A stretch of DNA of 14,947 bases from Pseudomonadota bacterium (GCA_023390055.1 JAEWDP010000091.1:1-14947); one strand, 5' to 3'; shown: positions 5,226 to 13,387, counted from the stretch's first letter. Translations and numbers: made by a program. The notes: generated from the sequence alone by a model not told the origin.

Positions 5226-6899
5226 TTGACGAATTTCCACGAGCTTGGCCTTGCCAAGCCACTCGTAGCCACACTTTTTTCACTTGGTTACGAAACACCC
5301 ACCCCGATTCAGTCGGAAGCGATCCCTCACCTGCTTCAGGGACGCGACATGATCGGCCTCGCGCAAACCGGAACAGGCAAAACGGCAGCATTCGGCCTGC
5401 CTCTCATAGAGATGCTTGTAAAGGACCAAAGACGGCCGGACAATCGCACCACGCGTACGCTCATCCTCGCTCCGACCCGCGAACTGGTTAACCAGATCGC
5501 GACCAACCTGAAGACTTATGTCCGCAACATGCCGCTTAAGATCAATTCGGTGGTCGGCGGTGCATCAATCAACAGGCAACAACAGCAGCTCGAGAAGGGC
5601 ACCGATATTCTCGTGGCCACTCCAGGGCGCTTGCTGGACCTAATTGCCCGGCGTGCGATAGGCTTGACAACGGTGCGTTATCTCGTGCTTGACGAAGCTG
5701 ACCAGATGCTTGATCTCGGCTTTATCCACGACCTGCGCAAGATCGCAAAAATGGTTCCTGCCAGACGGCAGACCCTGCTGTTTTCCGCGACCATGCCGAA
5801 AGCAATTGCTGATCTTGCAGCTGATTTCCTGAAGGACCCGATCCAGGTATCGGTCACACCTCCAGGCAAGGCTGCCGACAAGATTGAGCAATGCGTGCAC
5901 TTCGTTGCCGGCAAGAATGACAAGACAGAGCTCCTGAAGCAGTCCCTCCTTGCCAACCCCGATGGCCGCGCCATTGTATTCATGCGCACCAAGCATACAG
6001 CCGAAAAGCTTATGAAGCACCTCGACCATGTCGGCTACTCCGTCGCTTCGATCCACGGCAACAAGAGTCAGGGCCAGCGAGAGCGTGCTCTCAAGGGGTT
6101 CCGTGAAGGTGAGATCAAGACGCTGATCGCAACCGATGTCGCGGCTCGGGGAATCGATATTCCCGAGATCAGCCATGTCTACAATTATGATCTGCCGGAA
6201 GTACCTGATGCTTATGTCCATCGTATCGGGCGTACTGCCCGTGCTGGTCGTGACGGTATCGCAATCGCGTTCTGTGCACCCGATGAAACAGGGCTGCTGC
6301 GCGATATCGAGCGTCTGATGGGTATTGATATTGCAACGGCTTCGGGAGAACGCCCCGAAGGCATGAACCGACCTGTCCGTGGCAGCGGCAACAAGCGTGG
6401 TGGCAAACGTGGAGGCAATGCCGGCCAGGCACGCGGCGGTGAAGGCCGTCCCGAGCGCCGTGAGCGGCCTGCCAGAAAACCGTTCTTCGCTGCCGAGGGC
6501 AGCCAGGAACATGGCGAACGTCAGGAGAACGGCAATCGCGCCCGGCCTGCTCGACCGCACCGCGGCAGCCGCCGCAACGAGGATTTTCGCGGACAGCGTC
6601 GAAACGAGGAAGCACCACGGGTAGAAGCTGACAACGATCTCGCAAGCACGTCCGATTTCCGCCCCGCAAAAAAGCAGTTCGGCGGTTCAGGTGGCGGTGA
6701 GGGCCGGCCGGCACGCAAAGAACAGCACCGCAAGGGCAATGCGTCGGTCGCCCATGGCGCGCACGAGGCTTCGAACCAGCGTAGCCGTAACGGGCATGGT
6801 CGCCCTGCCCAAAAGAACGGAGCAAAGGGCGGATCTGTCAAATACGCCAACGACGCGCGGGGCGGCGGCCACCAGGGGCGCACACGCCGTCCAGCGTAA
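5226..6899 (+). CDS. rhlE: DEAD-box ATP-dependent RNA helicase, RhlE type
   Basis: The 557-residue helicase starts at TTG 5226 with AAAAGG 8 bases upstream; no in-frame ATG precedes the Q motif. Motifs in order: Q motif (F4, then TPTPIQ with Q29), I AQTGTGKT (46-53), Ia PTREL (83-87), Ib TPGR (132-135), II DEAD (156-159), III SAT (187-189), V ATDVAARGID (302-311), VI HRIGRTARAG (332-341). The two RecA-like domains end near residue 370. The remaining 185 or so residues form a basic, glycine- and arginine-rich low-complexity tail (KRGGKRGG, RPARKPFF, RPARPHRGSRR), which in RhlE proteins aids RNA and ribosome or degradosome binding. It unwinds short RNA duplexes in ribosome assembly or decay, often at low temperature. 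Family assignment is secure; the exact subfamily name is by overall similarity. Confidence 0.92.
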   Translation: MTNFHELGLAKPLVATLFSLGYETPTPIQSEAIPHLLQGRDMIGLAQTGTGKTAAFGLPLIEMLVKDQRRPDNRTTRTLILAPTRELVNQIATNLKTYVRNMPLKINSVVGGASINRQQQQLEKGTDILVATPGRLLDLIARRAIGLTTVRYLVLDEADQMLDLGFIHDLRKIAKMVPARRQTLLFSATMPKAIADLAADFLKDPIQVSVTPPGKAADKIEQCVHFVAGKNDKTELLKQSLLANPDGRAIVFMRTKHTAEKLMKHLDHVGYSVASIHGNKSQGQRERALKGFREGEIKTLIATDVAARGIDIPEISHVYNYDLPEVPDAYVHRIGRTARAGRDGIAIAFCAPDETGLLRDIERLMGIDIATASGERPEGMNRPVRGSGNKRGGKRGGNAGQARGGEGRPERRERPARKPFFAAEGSQEHGERQENGNRARPARPHRGSRRNEDFRGQRRNEEAPRVEADNDLASTSDFRPAKKQFGGSGGGEGRPARKEQHRKGNASVAHGAHEASNQRSRNGHGRPAQKNGAKGGSVKYANDARGGGHQGRTRRPA

Positions 6900-6917
6900 A
6901 TTTCTTACCTGACCTTT

Positions 6918-6953
6918 GGAATGAGGCTGCAACTGCGGCCTCATTCCGTTTTT
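6918..6953 (+). terminator. Rho-independent terminator of the helicase gene
   Basis: GGAATGAGGC (6918-6927) pairs perfectly with GCCTCATTCC (6938-6947) around a 10-base loop, followed by a run of five T (6949-6953). It lies 18 bases after the helicase stop. The 212 bases from here to 7165 show no supportable gene. Confidence 0.92.
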
Positions 6954-7165
6954 CCGTGATATCTTTATCGGATAATAATGCTGCGGCCATGGCCAATTCC
7001 ACCACCGGCAACAACAGCTTTTCACGCTGAATGCCATGAACTGTTGGCGAACAGATCGTTGGGCCTTCTTCTCACCCGGGACCTGAAATAGTTCTGCTTG
7101 TCCATCTGGACCCAGTTGCACGGTTGCGACAGTATCCACACACTTCGCCACTCGAAGTTTCGCAA

Positions 7166-8038
7166 TCAAGCCTTCCTGTTCACCATGTAGACGCCTGCAA
7201 CAACGATGATCGTTCCAACGACCATCGGGAACGTCAAGGGCTCCCCGAACAGGAAGAATGCTTCGATCGCAACGACGGGAGGCATGAGGTAGATAAGCGA
7301 TGCCGCTCGCGAGACCTGCCCGCGTCGAATGAGGTAGAGCAGCAGACCAACCGCTCCCATCGACAGTCCAAGGACCGACCAGGCCATCGCAAGGATAGCC
7401 GCGCCATTCCAGTCGATATGCATGTCTTCCAGAAGGTACGCCAACGGCACGGTGACGATAAATGCCCCGATGAACTGCAGTACCGCGATCGGAAGGATCT
7501 CTCCCTGCTGAAAATGACGTTTCTGGTAAAGCGTACCATATGTGACAGAAACCATCGCCAGCAGGTTCACCACAACCGGTATCCCGAGCCCCCCGATGCC
7601 ACGCTCCAGCGTGCCCATAAGCTGTGGTGAAATGGCAATTAAGATGCCAATGAACCCGATGACGACGCCAACTTTTTGCCGGGGTTGCAGCCATTCGCCT
7701 ATCAACAGCGCCGCAGCGGCAGCTGTCAGCAGAGGCTGCAAACCTGCAATTATACCGGAAAGGCCCGCTGGAACCCCCTGCCCGATCGCCCACCAGACCC
7801 CTGCAAGATAAAATCCATGCAGGAATACACCGGACATCATCGCGTGAACAATAGACACCGTCGATCGTGGCCACCTGGCACCTGCAGCAAGACACACGAG
7901 CGCAAACGACATTGCTGCAAGCGCGTGTCTGGCCGCCATGAATGTCAGTGGATCGGCATGTGCACTAGCAAATTTGGCAACGAGCCAGCCAGTAGACCAC
8001 AGAAGCACAAACAGGGCCGGAGCCAATCGATCGATCAT
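7166..8038 (-). CDS. EamA-family (DMT superfamily) permease
   Basis: The 290-residue protein is almost wholly hydrophobic with about ten membrane helices in two EamA repeats (roughly 5-137 and 150-288). The first repeat begins LAPALFVLLWSTGWLVAKFA and includes LSGIIAGLQPLLTAAAAALLIGE, the usual P-x-L-x-A-x-GE motif before a helix. The second repeats the pattern in ASLIYLMPPVVAIEAFFLFGE. Members export or import amino acids, nucleotides or other small metabolites; the substrate cannot be told from the sequence. Start ATG (complement of 8036-8038) fits the family N-terminus, though its ribosome site is poor. It stands alone and is not obviously tied to its neighbours. Confidence 0.9.
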   Translation of the reverse strand: MIDRLAPALFVLLWSTGWLVAKFASAHADPLTFMAARHALAAMSFALVCLAAGARWPRSTVSIVHAMMSGVFLHGFYLAGVWWAIGQGVPAGLSGIIAGLQPLLTAAAAALLIGEWLQPRQKVGVVIGFIGILIAISPQLMGTLERGIGGLGIPVVVNLLAMVSVTYGTLYQKRHFQQGEILPIAVLQFIGAFIVTVPLAYLLEDMHIDWNGAAILAMAWSVLGLSMGAVGLLLYLIRRGQVSRAASLIYLMPPVVAIEAFFLFGEPLTFPMVVGTIIVVAGVYMVNRKA

Positions 8039-8290
8039 GTCGCGGACCCCAGCAAATGTGTAGATACTCCGGTGACGCTTAGAATGGTCGATCCTGTCTG
8101 GTCAAAGCAAAAATCCTGACAGATATCATGAGCACCGCTGATATGTCGGCGTCACCCATCAATTGCCAGGTCCGTGGTTCGTTCGCATCAGACCACACAT
8201 TCTGGCCATATCGGGTGTGCAATTATATTTGATGCCATGGAGTCACCGCTCCTAGTTCGTCCGGCAACTATCGATACGGTCCTTTACCCA

Positions 8291-8608
8291 TCAGATAGCC
8301 TCCAGAAGCGTGGGTGCATCCTGCAGACCACGGTCCAGTTCATTGTACGCTGCCTGCATCATGTCGATATCACTCAGGTGACTGACAGCCGCAAGTGCAA
8401 GCATGAGGTCGGCTGTCGCGTCAGCCACTTCCCTGGACTCTGCATGAAATGCCTTGCTGCAGAGGTCACGGACGCTCTGTTCGGTGCCACCAGCCGAGCG
8501 ATAGAGGTCTAGCGCCGCTTTCAGCATCTGAAAGCGATAGTTTGCAATCGTCATATCGAGCGCGTCCTGACGCAACATGCGCACTGCTCGGTTCTGGATT
8601 TCACTCAT
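8291..8608 (-). CDS. Small conserved-looking hypothetical protein
   Basis: I do not recognise this 105-residue protein. It is soluble and mostly helical by composition: MSEIQNRAVRMLRQDALDMTI, a central helix with LKAALDLYRSAGG, and a C-terminal region with two alanine-rich helices (ADATADLMLALAAV and MMQAAYNELDRGL). No signal peptide or membrane segment is present. ATG (complement of 8606-8608) is preceded by GGTGAT about 8 bases upstream. Codon use resembles its neighbours. The length and the regular helix pattern support a real gene. The 250 bases upstream of the EamA gene, between the two, show no gene. Confidence 0.65.
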   Translation of the reverse strand: MSEIQNRAVRMLRQDALDMTIANYRFQMLKAALDLYRSAGGTEQSVRDLCSKAFHAESREVADATADLMLALAAVSHLSDIDMMQAAYNELDRGLQDAPTLLEAI

Positions 8609-8752
8609 GAGTCAGATCACCGTTTGAGACTGCCTTGTCATTCACACATAACGGTAATCACTTGAAATGCAGTAAACGCGTCCAAAGCCCGGACGTGGTT
8701 CACAAGCTTCGCACCATTTGCGTATGGTTTTCATTTCCCGCGAGGAACAGTG

Positions 8753-9223
8753 ATGCTGTTTGGACAGTCCATTTTCCAGTCGGTTCTGACCCGGCTGAAG
8801 GAAAACGATGATAGTACTGACGAAGGCAGTTCGCCATTCCGCATTCAGGGATTGAGCGGCAGCTTTGTTGCAGAAACACCCAGCACACCGGCAGGAGACG
8901 CTATCCGTGCTGTCGACAGCTATCTGGCCTTTCCGGCGGATCTGCCCGCTAAAGAACAAGAACCTGACCCCGCAGCCGTAACCAGCCCGACACCGCCACC
9001 AATTCCGCAATACCTGCTGCAATTGTCCGAAAGCGAGATTACGCGGGAGCTTGCAATGGGGCCGAATGAAACTGCTCAGACATTGGCTGAAAAACGTCGA
9101 CAGTTCGCCAGGCACAACCATCCGGACTGTGTACCGGCGCAATACCGTGACAATGCAACAATCCGCATGAAGACAGCCAACCTCCTGATTGATCGTGCCC
9201 TCAAGGATCTCTCCTGGCGCTAA
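8753..9223 (+). CDS. Small protein with a C-terminal J-domain-like HPD motif
   Basis: The 156-residue protein starts at ATG 8753 with GAGGA 6 bases upstream; a GTG immediately before is the alternative. Residues 1-85 are low-complexity and proline-rich (EPDPAAVTSPTPPPIP), probably disordered. From about residue 92 the sequence follows a J-domain plan: helix SESEITRELAMG, helix II AEKRRQFARHNHPD with HPD at 123-125, then a helix TIRMKTANLLIDRAL. HPD is the DnaK-contacting signature, so the protein may recruit or stimulate Hsp70. Only part of a canonical 70-residue J domain is present and the first helix does not match DnaJ well, so DnaJ-like is the safest label. Its 3' end overlaps the converging membrane-protein gene by four bases. 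Confidence 0.78.
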   Translation: MLFGQSIFQSVLTRLKENDDSTDEGSSPFRIQGLSGSFVAETPSTPAGDAIRAVDSYLAFPADLPAKEQEPDPAAVTSPTPPPIPQYLLQLSESEITRELAMGPNETAQTLAEKRRQFARHNHPDCVPAQYRDNATIRMKTANLLIDRALKDLSWR

Positions 9224-9432
9224 TCCTGATCGTCTTCAGCGATGTTGACCTGAGGCCTGCGTCCAAATTCATAAAACAGTTTGTAGGCAGCATAGATGCC
9301 CACTGCACTCACAATCACTCCCCAGAATGCCGCACCGCTGTAGAATTCGAAGCCCGCCCAGATACCACAGGCACCAACGATCAGTAGCCTCGCCCACAGT
9401 GGCTTGTAGAAGGGATGGTCGAGATCGATCAT
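9220..9432 (-). CDS. Two-helix small membrane protein
   Basis: The 70-residue protein reads MIDLDHPFYKPLWARLLIV, then two hydrophobic helices (about 13-32 and 35-53, WGVIVSAVGIYAAYKLF) and a short charged tail (RRPQVNIAEDDQD). Short proteins of this plan are common in Rhizobiales, but I cannot name a function. The start lies 4 bases after the ROK stop, and its ribosome site AGGAGAA overlaps the end of the ROK gene, so the two are co-transcribed and probably translationally coupled. The stop overlaps the stop of the converging J-like gene. Confidence 0.75.
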   Translation of the reverse strand: MIDLDHPFYKPLWARLLIVGACGIWAGFEFYSGAAFWGVIVSAVGIYAAYKLFYEFGRRPQVNIAEDDQD

Positions 9433-9436
9433 TCAA

Positions 9437-10657
9437 TTATTCTCCTGCCGTCGAAATTGACGCACGAAGCGCAATGATATCCTGGTCAATGATCGAAAAG
9501 GCAAGACCAAGATGTCCTTCATGGATAAGGCTTGTTTCATCATCGACCACCTCGACAGTCGGCATACCTGACAGTCGCACGATATGTGTCTGTTCCAGTC
9601 CTTCCTCCGCACCGGCCTGCAGGAGGTCATAATAGCGCATGCCGGGCCCGGTGATGAACACTGACATAGGTCCATACAAGCTGAGCAATCGGGAGATTGC
9701 ATTGCCAAGTGCTATCCCAGCCTGCCGGAATGCAAATCCAGCCATTCGCTGCCCCTGGCGAGCCTGCATGGCGATCTTGTCGACTTCAACCAGTGGAACG
9801 ATCTTGGCCGGCACAGTGTCATTGGGCACTTCAAATGCTGTTCGCAAAACGGCATAGAATCCGGCATAGGCTTCCACGCAACCGCGGGCACCACATCTGC
9901 AAAGCGCACCCCCCGGGATATGCAGCATGTGACCAAGGTTCGGGGCCGAGATCTCCATCACCCCGCTGGCAGTCGTACGAGCGATTCCAAGTCCAATACT
10001 ATGACCGAGGGAAAGCGCGGCAATACTCGTGGCAATAGATCCTCTGCGGATCTGTCTCTGTTGCAGGGCTTTGGCAACCAGAAGCGTCTCGTTATTGAGA
10101 ACGATCCTGTCTTCCCATCCACGAAGTGCAATACGGAAATCGACAGCCTGCGAGCCGAGCATGGGCGACCAGATCAGTACAGGTTCGTCAGGGCTGACTA
10201 GACCCTTACTGCTGAGCGAGACGAGAAGAACCTGTTCACGGGCAATTTCAGAGCGGTCAACAACGCGTTCAAGGCCCGCAGAGATTGTCTCGACCAACTC
10301 TACGGGCGACCGCTCCGAGCGTTTCTCGGCAAAACGGTCAAGCAGTGTTCCGGCATAGTCTACCAGTGAATACTGAACGGTGTCGGACGAGATGATGACC
10401 GTAATCAGATAGCCGCAGTCACGCCGCTGTTCGAGCAGTACACGTGGGCGCCCCCTGCCCGAAGCCGCCTGTTGTTCACTCTTGCCGATAATTGCTGCCC
10501 GCTCCAACTCGGCGGTGATTGCCGACACAGTCGCGGATGAAAGTCCTGTCGCCTCTGAAATTTGTGTGTGGGAAAGCCTTCCCTCGCGCCTGAGGACGGA
10601 AAGGACGAGGGCACTGTTTTGCTGCCGGACCAGCTCGGTACTCGACTTGGCCAGCAT
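9437..10657 (-). CDS. ROK-family transcriptional repressor (XylR-like), kinase-degenerate
   Basis: The 406-residue protein has an N-terminal winged helix-turn-helix (about 10-70: RQQNSALVLSVLRREG, LSHTQISEATGLSSATVSAI) followed by a ROK sugar-kinase fold. The zinc motif is intact: GHM (H243) with CRCGARGC (C253, C255, C260) and E262. Kinase features are lost: no DIGGT-like phosphate loop at the start of the ROK domain, NNE at 188-190 where active kinases have ND, and NLGH where they have ExGH. It should therefore bind a sugar and DNA but not phosphorylate. ATG (complement of 10655-10657) has AGGAGGA upstream. It diverges from xylF, with a perfect palindrome between them, so it most likely represses xylFHG until xylose or a related sugar binds. 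Confidence 0.9.
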   Translation of the reverse strand: MLAKSSTELVRQQNSALVLSVLRREGRLSHTQISEATGLSSATVSAITAELERAAIIGKSEQQAASGRGRPRVLLEQRRDCGYLITVIISSDTVQYSLVDYAGTLLDRFAEKRSERSPVELVETISAGLERVVDRSEIAREQVLLVSLSSKGLVSPDEPVLIWSPMLGSQAVDFRIALRGWEDRIVLNNETLLVAKALQQRQIRRGSIATSIAALSLGHSIGLGIARTTASGVMEISAPNLGHMLHIPGGALCRCGARGCVEAYAGFYAVLRTAFEVPNDTVPAKIVPLVEVDKIAMQARQGQRMAGFAFRQAGIALGNAISRLLSLYGPMSVFITGPGMRYYDLLQAGAEEGLEQTHIVRLSGMPTVEVVDDETSLIHEGHLGLAFSIIDQDIIALRASISTAGE

Positions 10658-10724
10658 GGACAGTACTTCCTCCTCACGTTTTCGACTCGATACAACAACT
10701 CGCGCGACTGTTCCATCCGCCTAA

Positions 10725-10755
10725 TTGACTCCACCGAAAATCTCTGACATTTAAT
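10725..10755 (+). promoter_or_regulatory. Candidate xylF promoter
   Basis: TTGACT at 10725-10730 could be a -35 element with TTTAAT at 10750-10755 as -10 (spacing 19, longer than ideal). Transcription would then start inside the palindrome at 10755-10773, which fits repression. A second TTGACT at 10788-10793 lacks a good -10. The choice is uncertain. Confidence 0.35.
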
Positions 10756-10773
10756 TTCTCGACTGTCGAGAAA
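10755..10773. promoter_or_regulatory. Perfect 19-bp palindrome, candidate ROK repressor operator
   Basis: TTTCTCGAC and GTCGAGAAA flank a single central base, giving nine perfectly paired positions each side. It lies 88 bases upstream of xylF and about 98 bases upstream of the divergent ROK start. A dimeric helix-turn-helix repressor such as the adjacent ROK protein is the natural ligand. It has no run of T after it and is not positioned as a terminator. Confidence 0.75.
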
Positions 10774-10860
10774 AAAGCGTTTTTCGCTTGACTGACAGCT
10801 TAACTGGCGGGGGGAGAGCACGGTAGGCTTTGGCCATCCGCCGTCACTCGGGAGGACATT

Positions 10861-11901
10861 ATGAAGTCGTTCGTCAAACTGATGGCTGGCGCAGCCATCG
10901 CAATCACAATGCAGACAGCTGCCTTTGCCCAGGAACTGGTCGTCGGTGTTTCTTGGTCAAATTTCCAGGAAGAGCGCTGGAAGACAGATGAGGCTGCCAT
11001 CAAGGCCGCGCTCGAAGAAGCAGGCGCCAAGTATATTTCTGCAGATGCACAGTCCTCAGCGGCCAAACAGCTTACAGATGTCGAATCCCTGATTGCGCAG
11101 GGTGCCAATGCCCTGATCGTCCTGGCGCAGGATTCCGACGCAATTGGCCCGGCAATCGAAAAAGCGACAGCCGAAGGCATTCCGGTTGTTGGCTATGACC
11201 GCCTGATCGAAAATCCGGCCGCCTTCTACATCACCTTTGACAACAAGGAAGTCGGTCGTATGCAGGCCCGCGAAGTGTTCAAGGTGAAACCGGAAGGTAA
11301 CTACGTCTTCATCAAGGGTTCATCGGCCGACCCGAATGCGGACTTCCTGTTCTCTGGACAGATGGAAGTGCTGCAGGATGCCATTGATGCGGGCAAGATC
11401 AAGAATGTCGGAGAAGCCTACACCGACGGCTGGAAGCCCGAGATTGCCCAAAAGAACATGGAACAATTTCTGACAGCCAATGACAACAAGGTCGATGCCG
11501 TTGTTGCGTCGAACGATGGCACCGCTGGTGGAGCTATCGCAGCACTCGACGCACAGGGACTTGCCGGCTCGGTGCCTGTATCCGGTCAGGACGCCGACAA
11601 GGCTGCCTTGAACCGCGTGGCCCTCGGCACCCAAACCGTTTCGGTATGGAAGGACAGTCGCGAACTCGGCAGAAATGCTGCGGAAATTGCGCTCGCCCTT
11701 GCCGGCGGAAAGACCATGGCTGAAATCCCGAATGTCCAGACATTCACCGGTGGACCAAAGGGTGCCGAGATGAATTCTGTCTTCCTGGCCCCCCTGCCGA
11801 TCACCAAGGACAACCTTAATGTGGTTATCGAAGCTGGCTGGATCAGTAAGGAAGAGGCTTGCCAGGGCGTGAAAGCTGGATCCGTCGCCGCCTGCGACTG
11901 A
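10861..11901 (+). CDS. xylF: Xylose ABC transporter, periplasmic binding protein XylF
   Basis: The 346-residue protein has a clear signal peptide (cleavage after AFA, residue 23) and the type-I periplasmic sugar-binding fold. Typical XylF features are the start ELVVGVSWSNFQEERWKTDE, LIVLAQDSDAIGPAI, the hinge-side GYDRLI (111-116) followed by FDN (126-128) and VGRMQA, and the second lobe AVVASNDGTAGGAIAAL and PVSGQDAD. It captures D-xylose (or a close pentose) in the periplasm and delivers it to XylH. The start has GGGAGGA 4-5 bases upstream. First gene of the xylFHG unit, downstream of the palindromic operator; a hairpin after its stop probably raises its mRNA level over xylHG. Confidence 0.93.
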   Translation: MKSFVKLMAGAAIAITMQTAAFAQELVVGVSWSNFQEERWKTDEAAIKAALEEAGAKYISADAQSSAAKQLTDVESLIAQGANALIVLAQDSDAIGPAIEKATAEGIPVVGYDRLIENPAAFYITFDNKEVGRMQAREVFKVKPEGNYVFIKGSSADPNADFLFSGQMEVLQDAIDAGKIKNVGEAYTDGWKPEIAQKNMEQFLTANDNKVDAVVASNDGTAGGAIAALDAQGLAGSVPVSGQDADKAALNRVALGTQTVSVWKDSRELGRNAAEIALALAGGKTMAEIPNVQTFTGGPKGAEMNSVFLAPLPITKDNLNVVIEAGWISKEEACQGVKAGSVAACD

Positions 11902-11921
11902 GTAGGCTTGCACTGAAACAA

Positions 11922-11964
11922 ATATCCCGACGTTGCTCGCATTCACGCAAGCCGCGTCGGGTAT
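11922..11964 (+). promoter_or_regulatory. Hairpin between xylF and xylH
   Basis: ATA-T-CCCGACG (11922-11932) pairs with CGTCGGGTAT (11955-11964) with one bulged T. Inside, TTGC (11933-11936) can pair with GCAA (11947-11950). No T-run follows, so this is better read as an mRNA-stabilising or partial-termination element that lets the binding protein be made in excess over the permease, as in other ABC operons. Confidence 0.65.
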
Positions 11965-12070
11965 CATCATAAAGGTTGTTTCCGCCTTCAGTGGTAACGA
12001 CCAAGAGCCGGCGCACCCGTTAGCAGATACGATCTGTAACGAATGCGCCCAAGAGGTGGGAACGGCACGA

Positions 12071-13387
12071 ATGGCCGACACAATACATTCTGGGACAACC
12101 GGCGGTCCGCGGCAGCAGTCGGACGCCAACTTTGTGACGCGATTCTTTCGCGCGACCGAAATCGACACGCGTCTACTTGGCATGGTCGGCGCACTCCTTA
12201 TTATCTGGGTTGGCTTTCACCTTCTGACGGGTGGCCTCTTTCTCACGCCTCGAAACCTCTGGAATCTGTCCGTTCAAACCGCGTCGGTGGCGGTCATGGC
12301 TACCGGCATGGTTCTTGTGATCGTTACGCGCAACATCGATCTTTCAGTTGGATCCATCCTTGGATTTACGGGCATGATTATGGGCGTTATGCAGGCGCAA
12401 ATCCTGCCCGACATCCTGGGCTTCGATCATCCGGCGATCTGGCTTATATCACTTGCAACCGGTCTGGTCGTTGGCGCAATGATCGGAGGCCTACACGGCG
12501 TCATCATCGCGTTTCTCGGGGTTCCATCCTTTATCGTTACACTCGGTGGCCTGCTTGTCTGGCGCGGCGCCACGTGGTTCGTAACGAGCGGCCAAACTGT
12601 GGCCCCCATGGATGCTACTTTCCGGTTGATGGGCGGCGGTACCGACGGTTCTGTCGGCGCTACGTGGAGCTGGATCATCGGGCTTGTTGCCTGCATCGCC
12701 ATCATAGCTGCAACCATAAACGCGCGACGTCAGCGGAAGCGTTTTTCTTTTCCCCGCAAGCCCCTATGGGCAGAGTACGTGATCGCTGCAATCGGTTGTT
12801 TGGTCGTACTTAGCGTTGTCCTTGTGGCAAACAGTTACCATTGGCCAGTTGCCATCGCCCGCCGCTATGCTGATGCCAATAACATTGCTTGGCCAGAAGG
12901 CGGCCTTCTGATCTCCCATGGAATTGCCGTTCCGGTACTGATCACCATCGCCGTCGGGATCATCATGACCTTTATTGCAACCCGACTGCGTTTCGGACGC
13001 TACGTATTTGCAATCGGCGGAAACCCCGAAGCTGCGGAGCTTGCGGGCATCAAGACGCGTTGGGTTACCGTACGCATATTCGCCCTGATGGGCATGTTGT
13101 GTGCAATAGCTGCGGCAATTTCCACAGCGCGATTAAACGCTGCGACAAATGCCCAAGGAGAGCTCGACGAGCTCTACACGATCGCAGCTGCGGTAATCGG
13201 GGGAACATCACTCAGCGGCGGGATTGGCACAGTCGCAGGAGCCATACTCGGCGCCCTTGTCATGCAATCACTGCAATCGGGCATGGTTTTGCTCGGCATA
13301 GACTCGCCATTACAGCGCATAGTGGTCGGGGCCGTCCTGGTTATTGCTGTCTGGCTCGACACTGTCTACCGCGCACGCGCCAAGTAA
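12071..13387 (+). CDS. xylH: Xylose ABC transporter permease XylH
   Basis: The start is set at ATG 12071 (MADTIHSG), giving 438 residues, the usual size for the family. The open frame reaches further back, but the earlier TTG lies inside the intergenic hairpin. GAGGTG about 12 bases upstream is a modest ribosome site. About ten or more membrane helices begin at residue 36. Family motifs are TRNIDLSVGSILGF (86-99), GLHGVIIAFLGVPSFIVTLGG (140-160), GGNPEAAELAGI (316-327, the ATPase-contact region) and GGTSLSGGIGTV (377-388). A long loop with basic residues (NARRQRKRFSFPRK, 217-230) is typical of XylH and distinguishes it from RbsC. It forms the membrane channel for xylose with XylG. Confidence 0.93.
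   Translation: MADTIHSGTTGGPRQQSDANFVTRFFRATEIDTRLLGMVGALLIIWVGFHLLTGGLFLTPRNLWNLSVQTASVAVMATGMVLVIVTRNIDLSVGSILGFTGMIMGVMQAQILPDILGFDHPAIWLISLATGLVVGAMIGGLHGVIIAFLGVPSFIVTLGGLLVWRGATWFVTSGQTVAPMDATFRLMGGGTDGSVGATWSWIIGLVACIAIIAATINARRQRKRFSFPRKPLWAEYVIAAIGCLVVLSVVLVANSYHWPVAIARRYADANNIAWPEGGLLISHGIAVPVLITIAVGIIMTFIATRLRFGRYVFAIGGNPEAAELAGIKTRWVTVRIFALMGMLCAIAAAISTARLNAATNAQGELDELYTIAAAVIGGTSLSGGIGTVAGAILGALVMQSLQSGMVLLGIDSPLQRIVVGAVLVIAVWLDTVYRARAK

Noticed and set aside
5640..6560. 306-codon open frame antisense to the helicase
   Set aside because: It mirrors conserved helicase codons on the other strand, with no start signal or recognisable domain.
6687..7895. 402-codon leftward open frame across the helicase 3' end, the terminator and the EamA gene
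   Set aside because: It runs antisense to the helicase tail and out of frame with the EamA permease, crosses a terminator, and shows no family motif.
11320..12183. 287-codon leftward frame antisense to xylF and the xylH start
   Set aside because: It is a shadow of the clear XylF coding region and would span the hairpin spacer.
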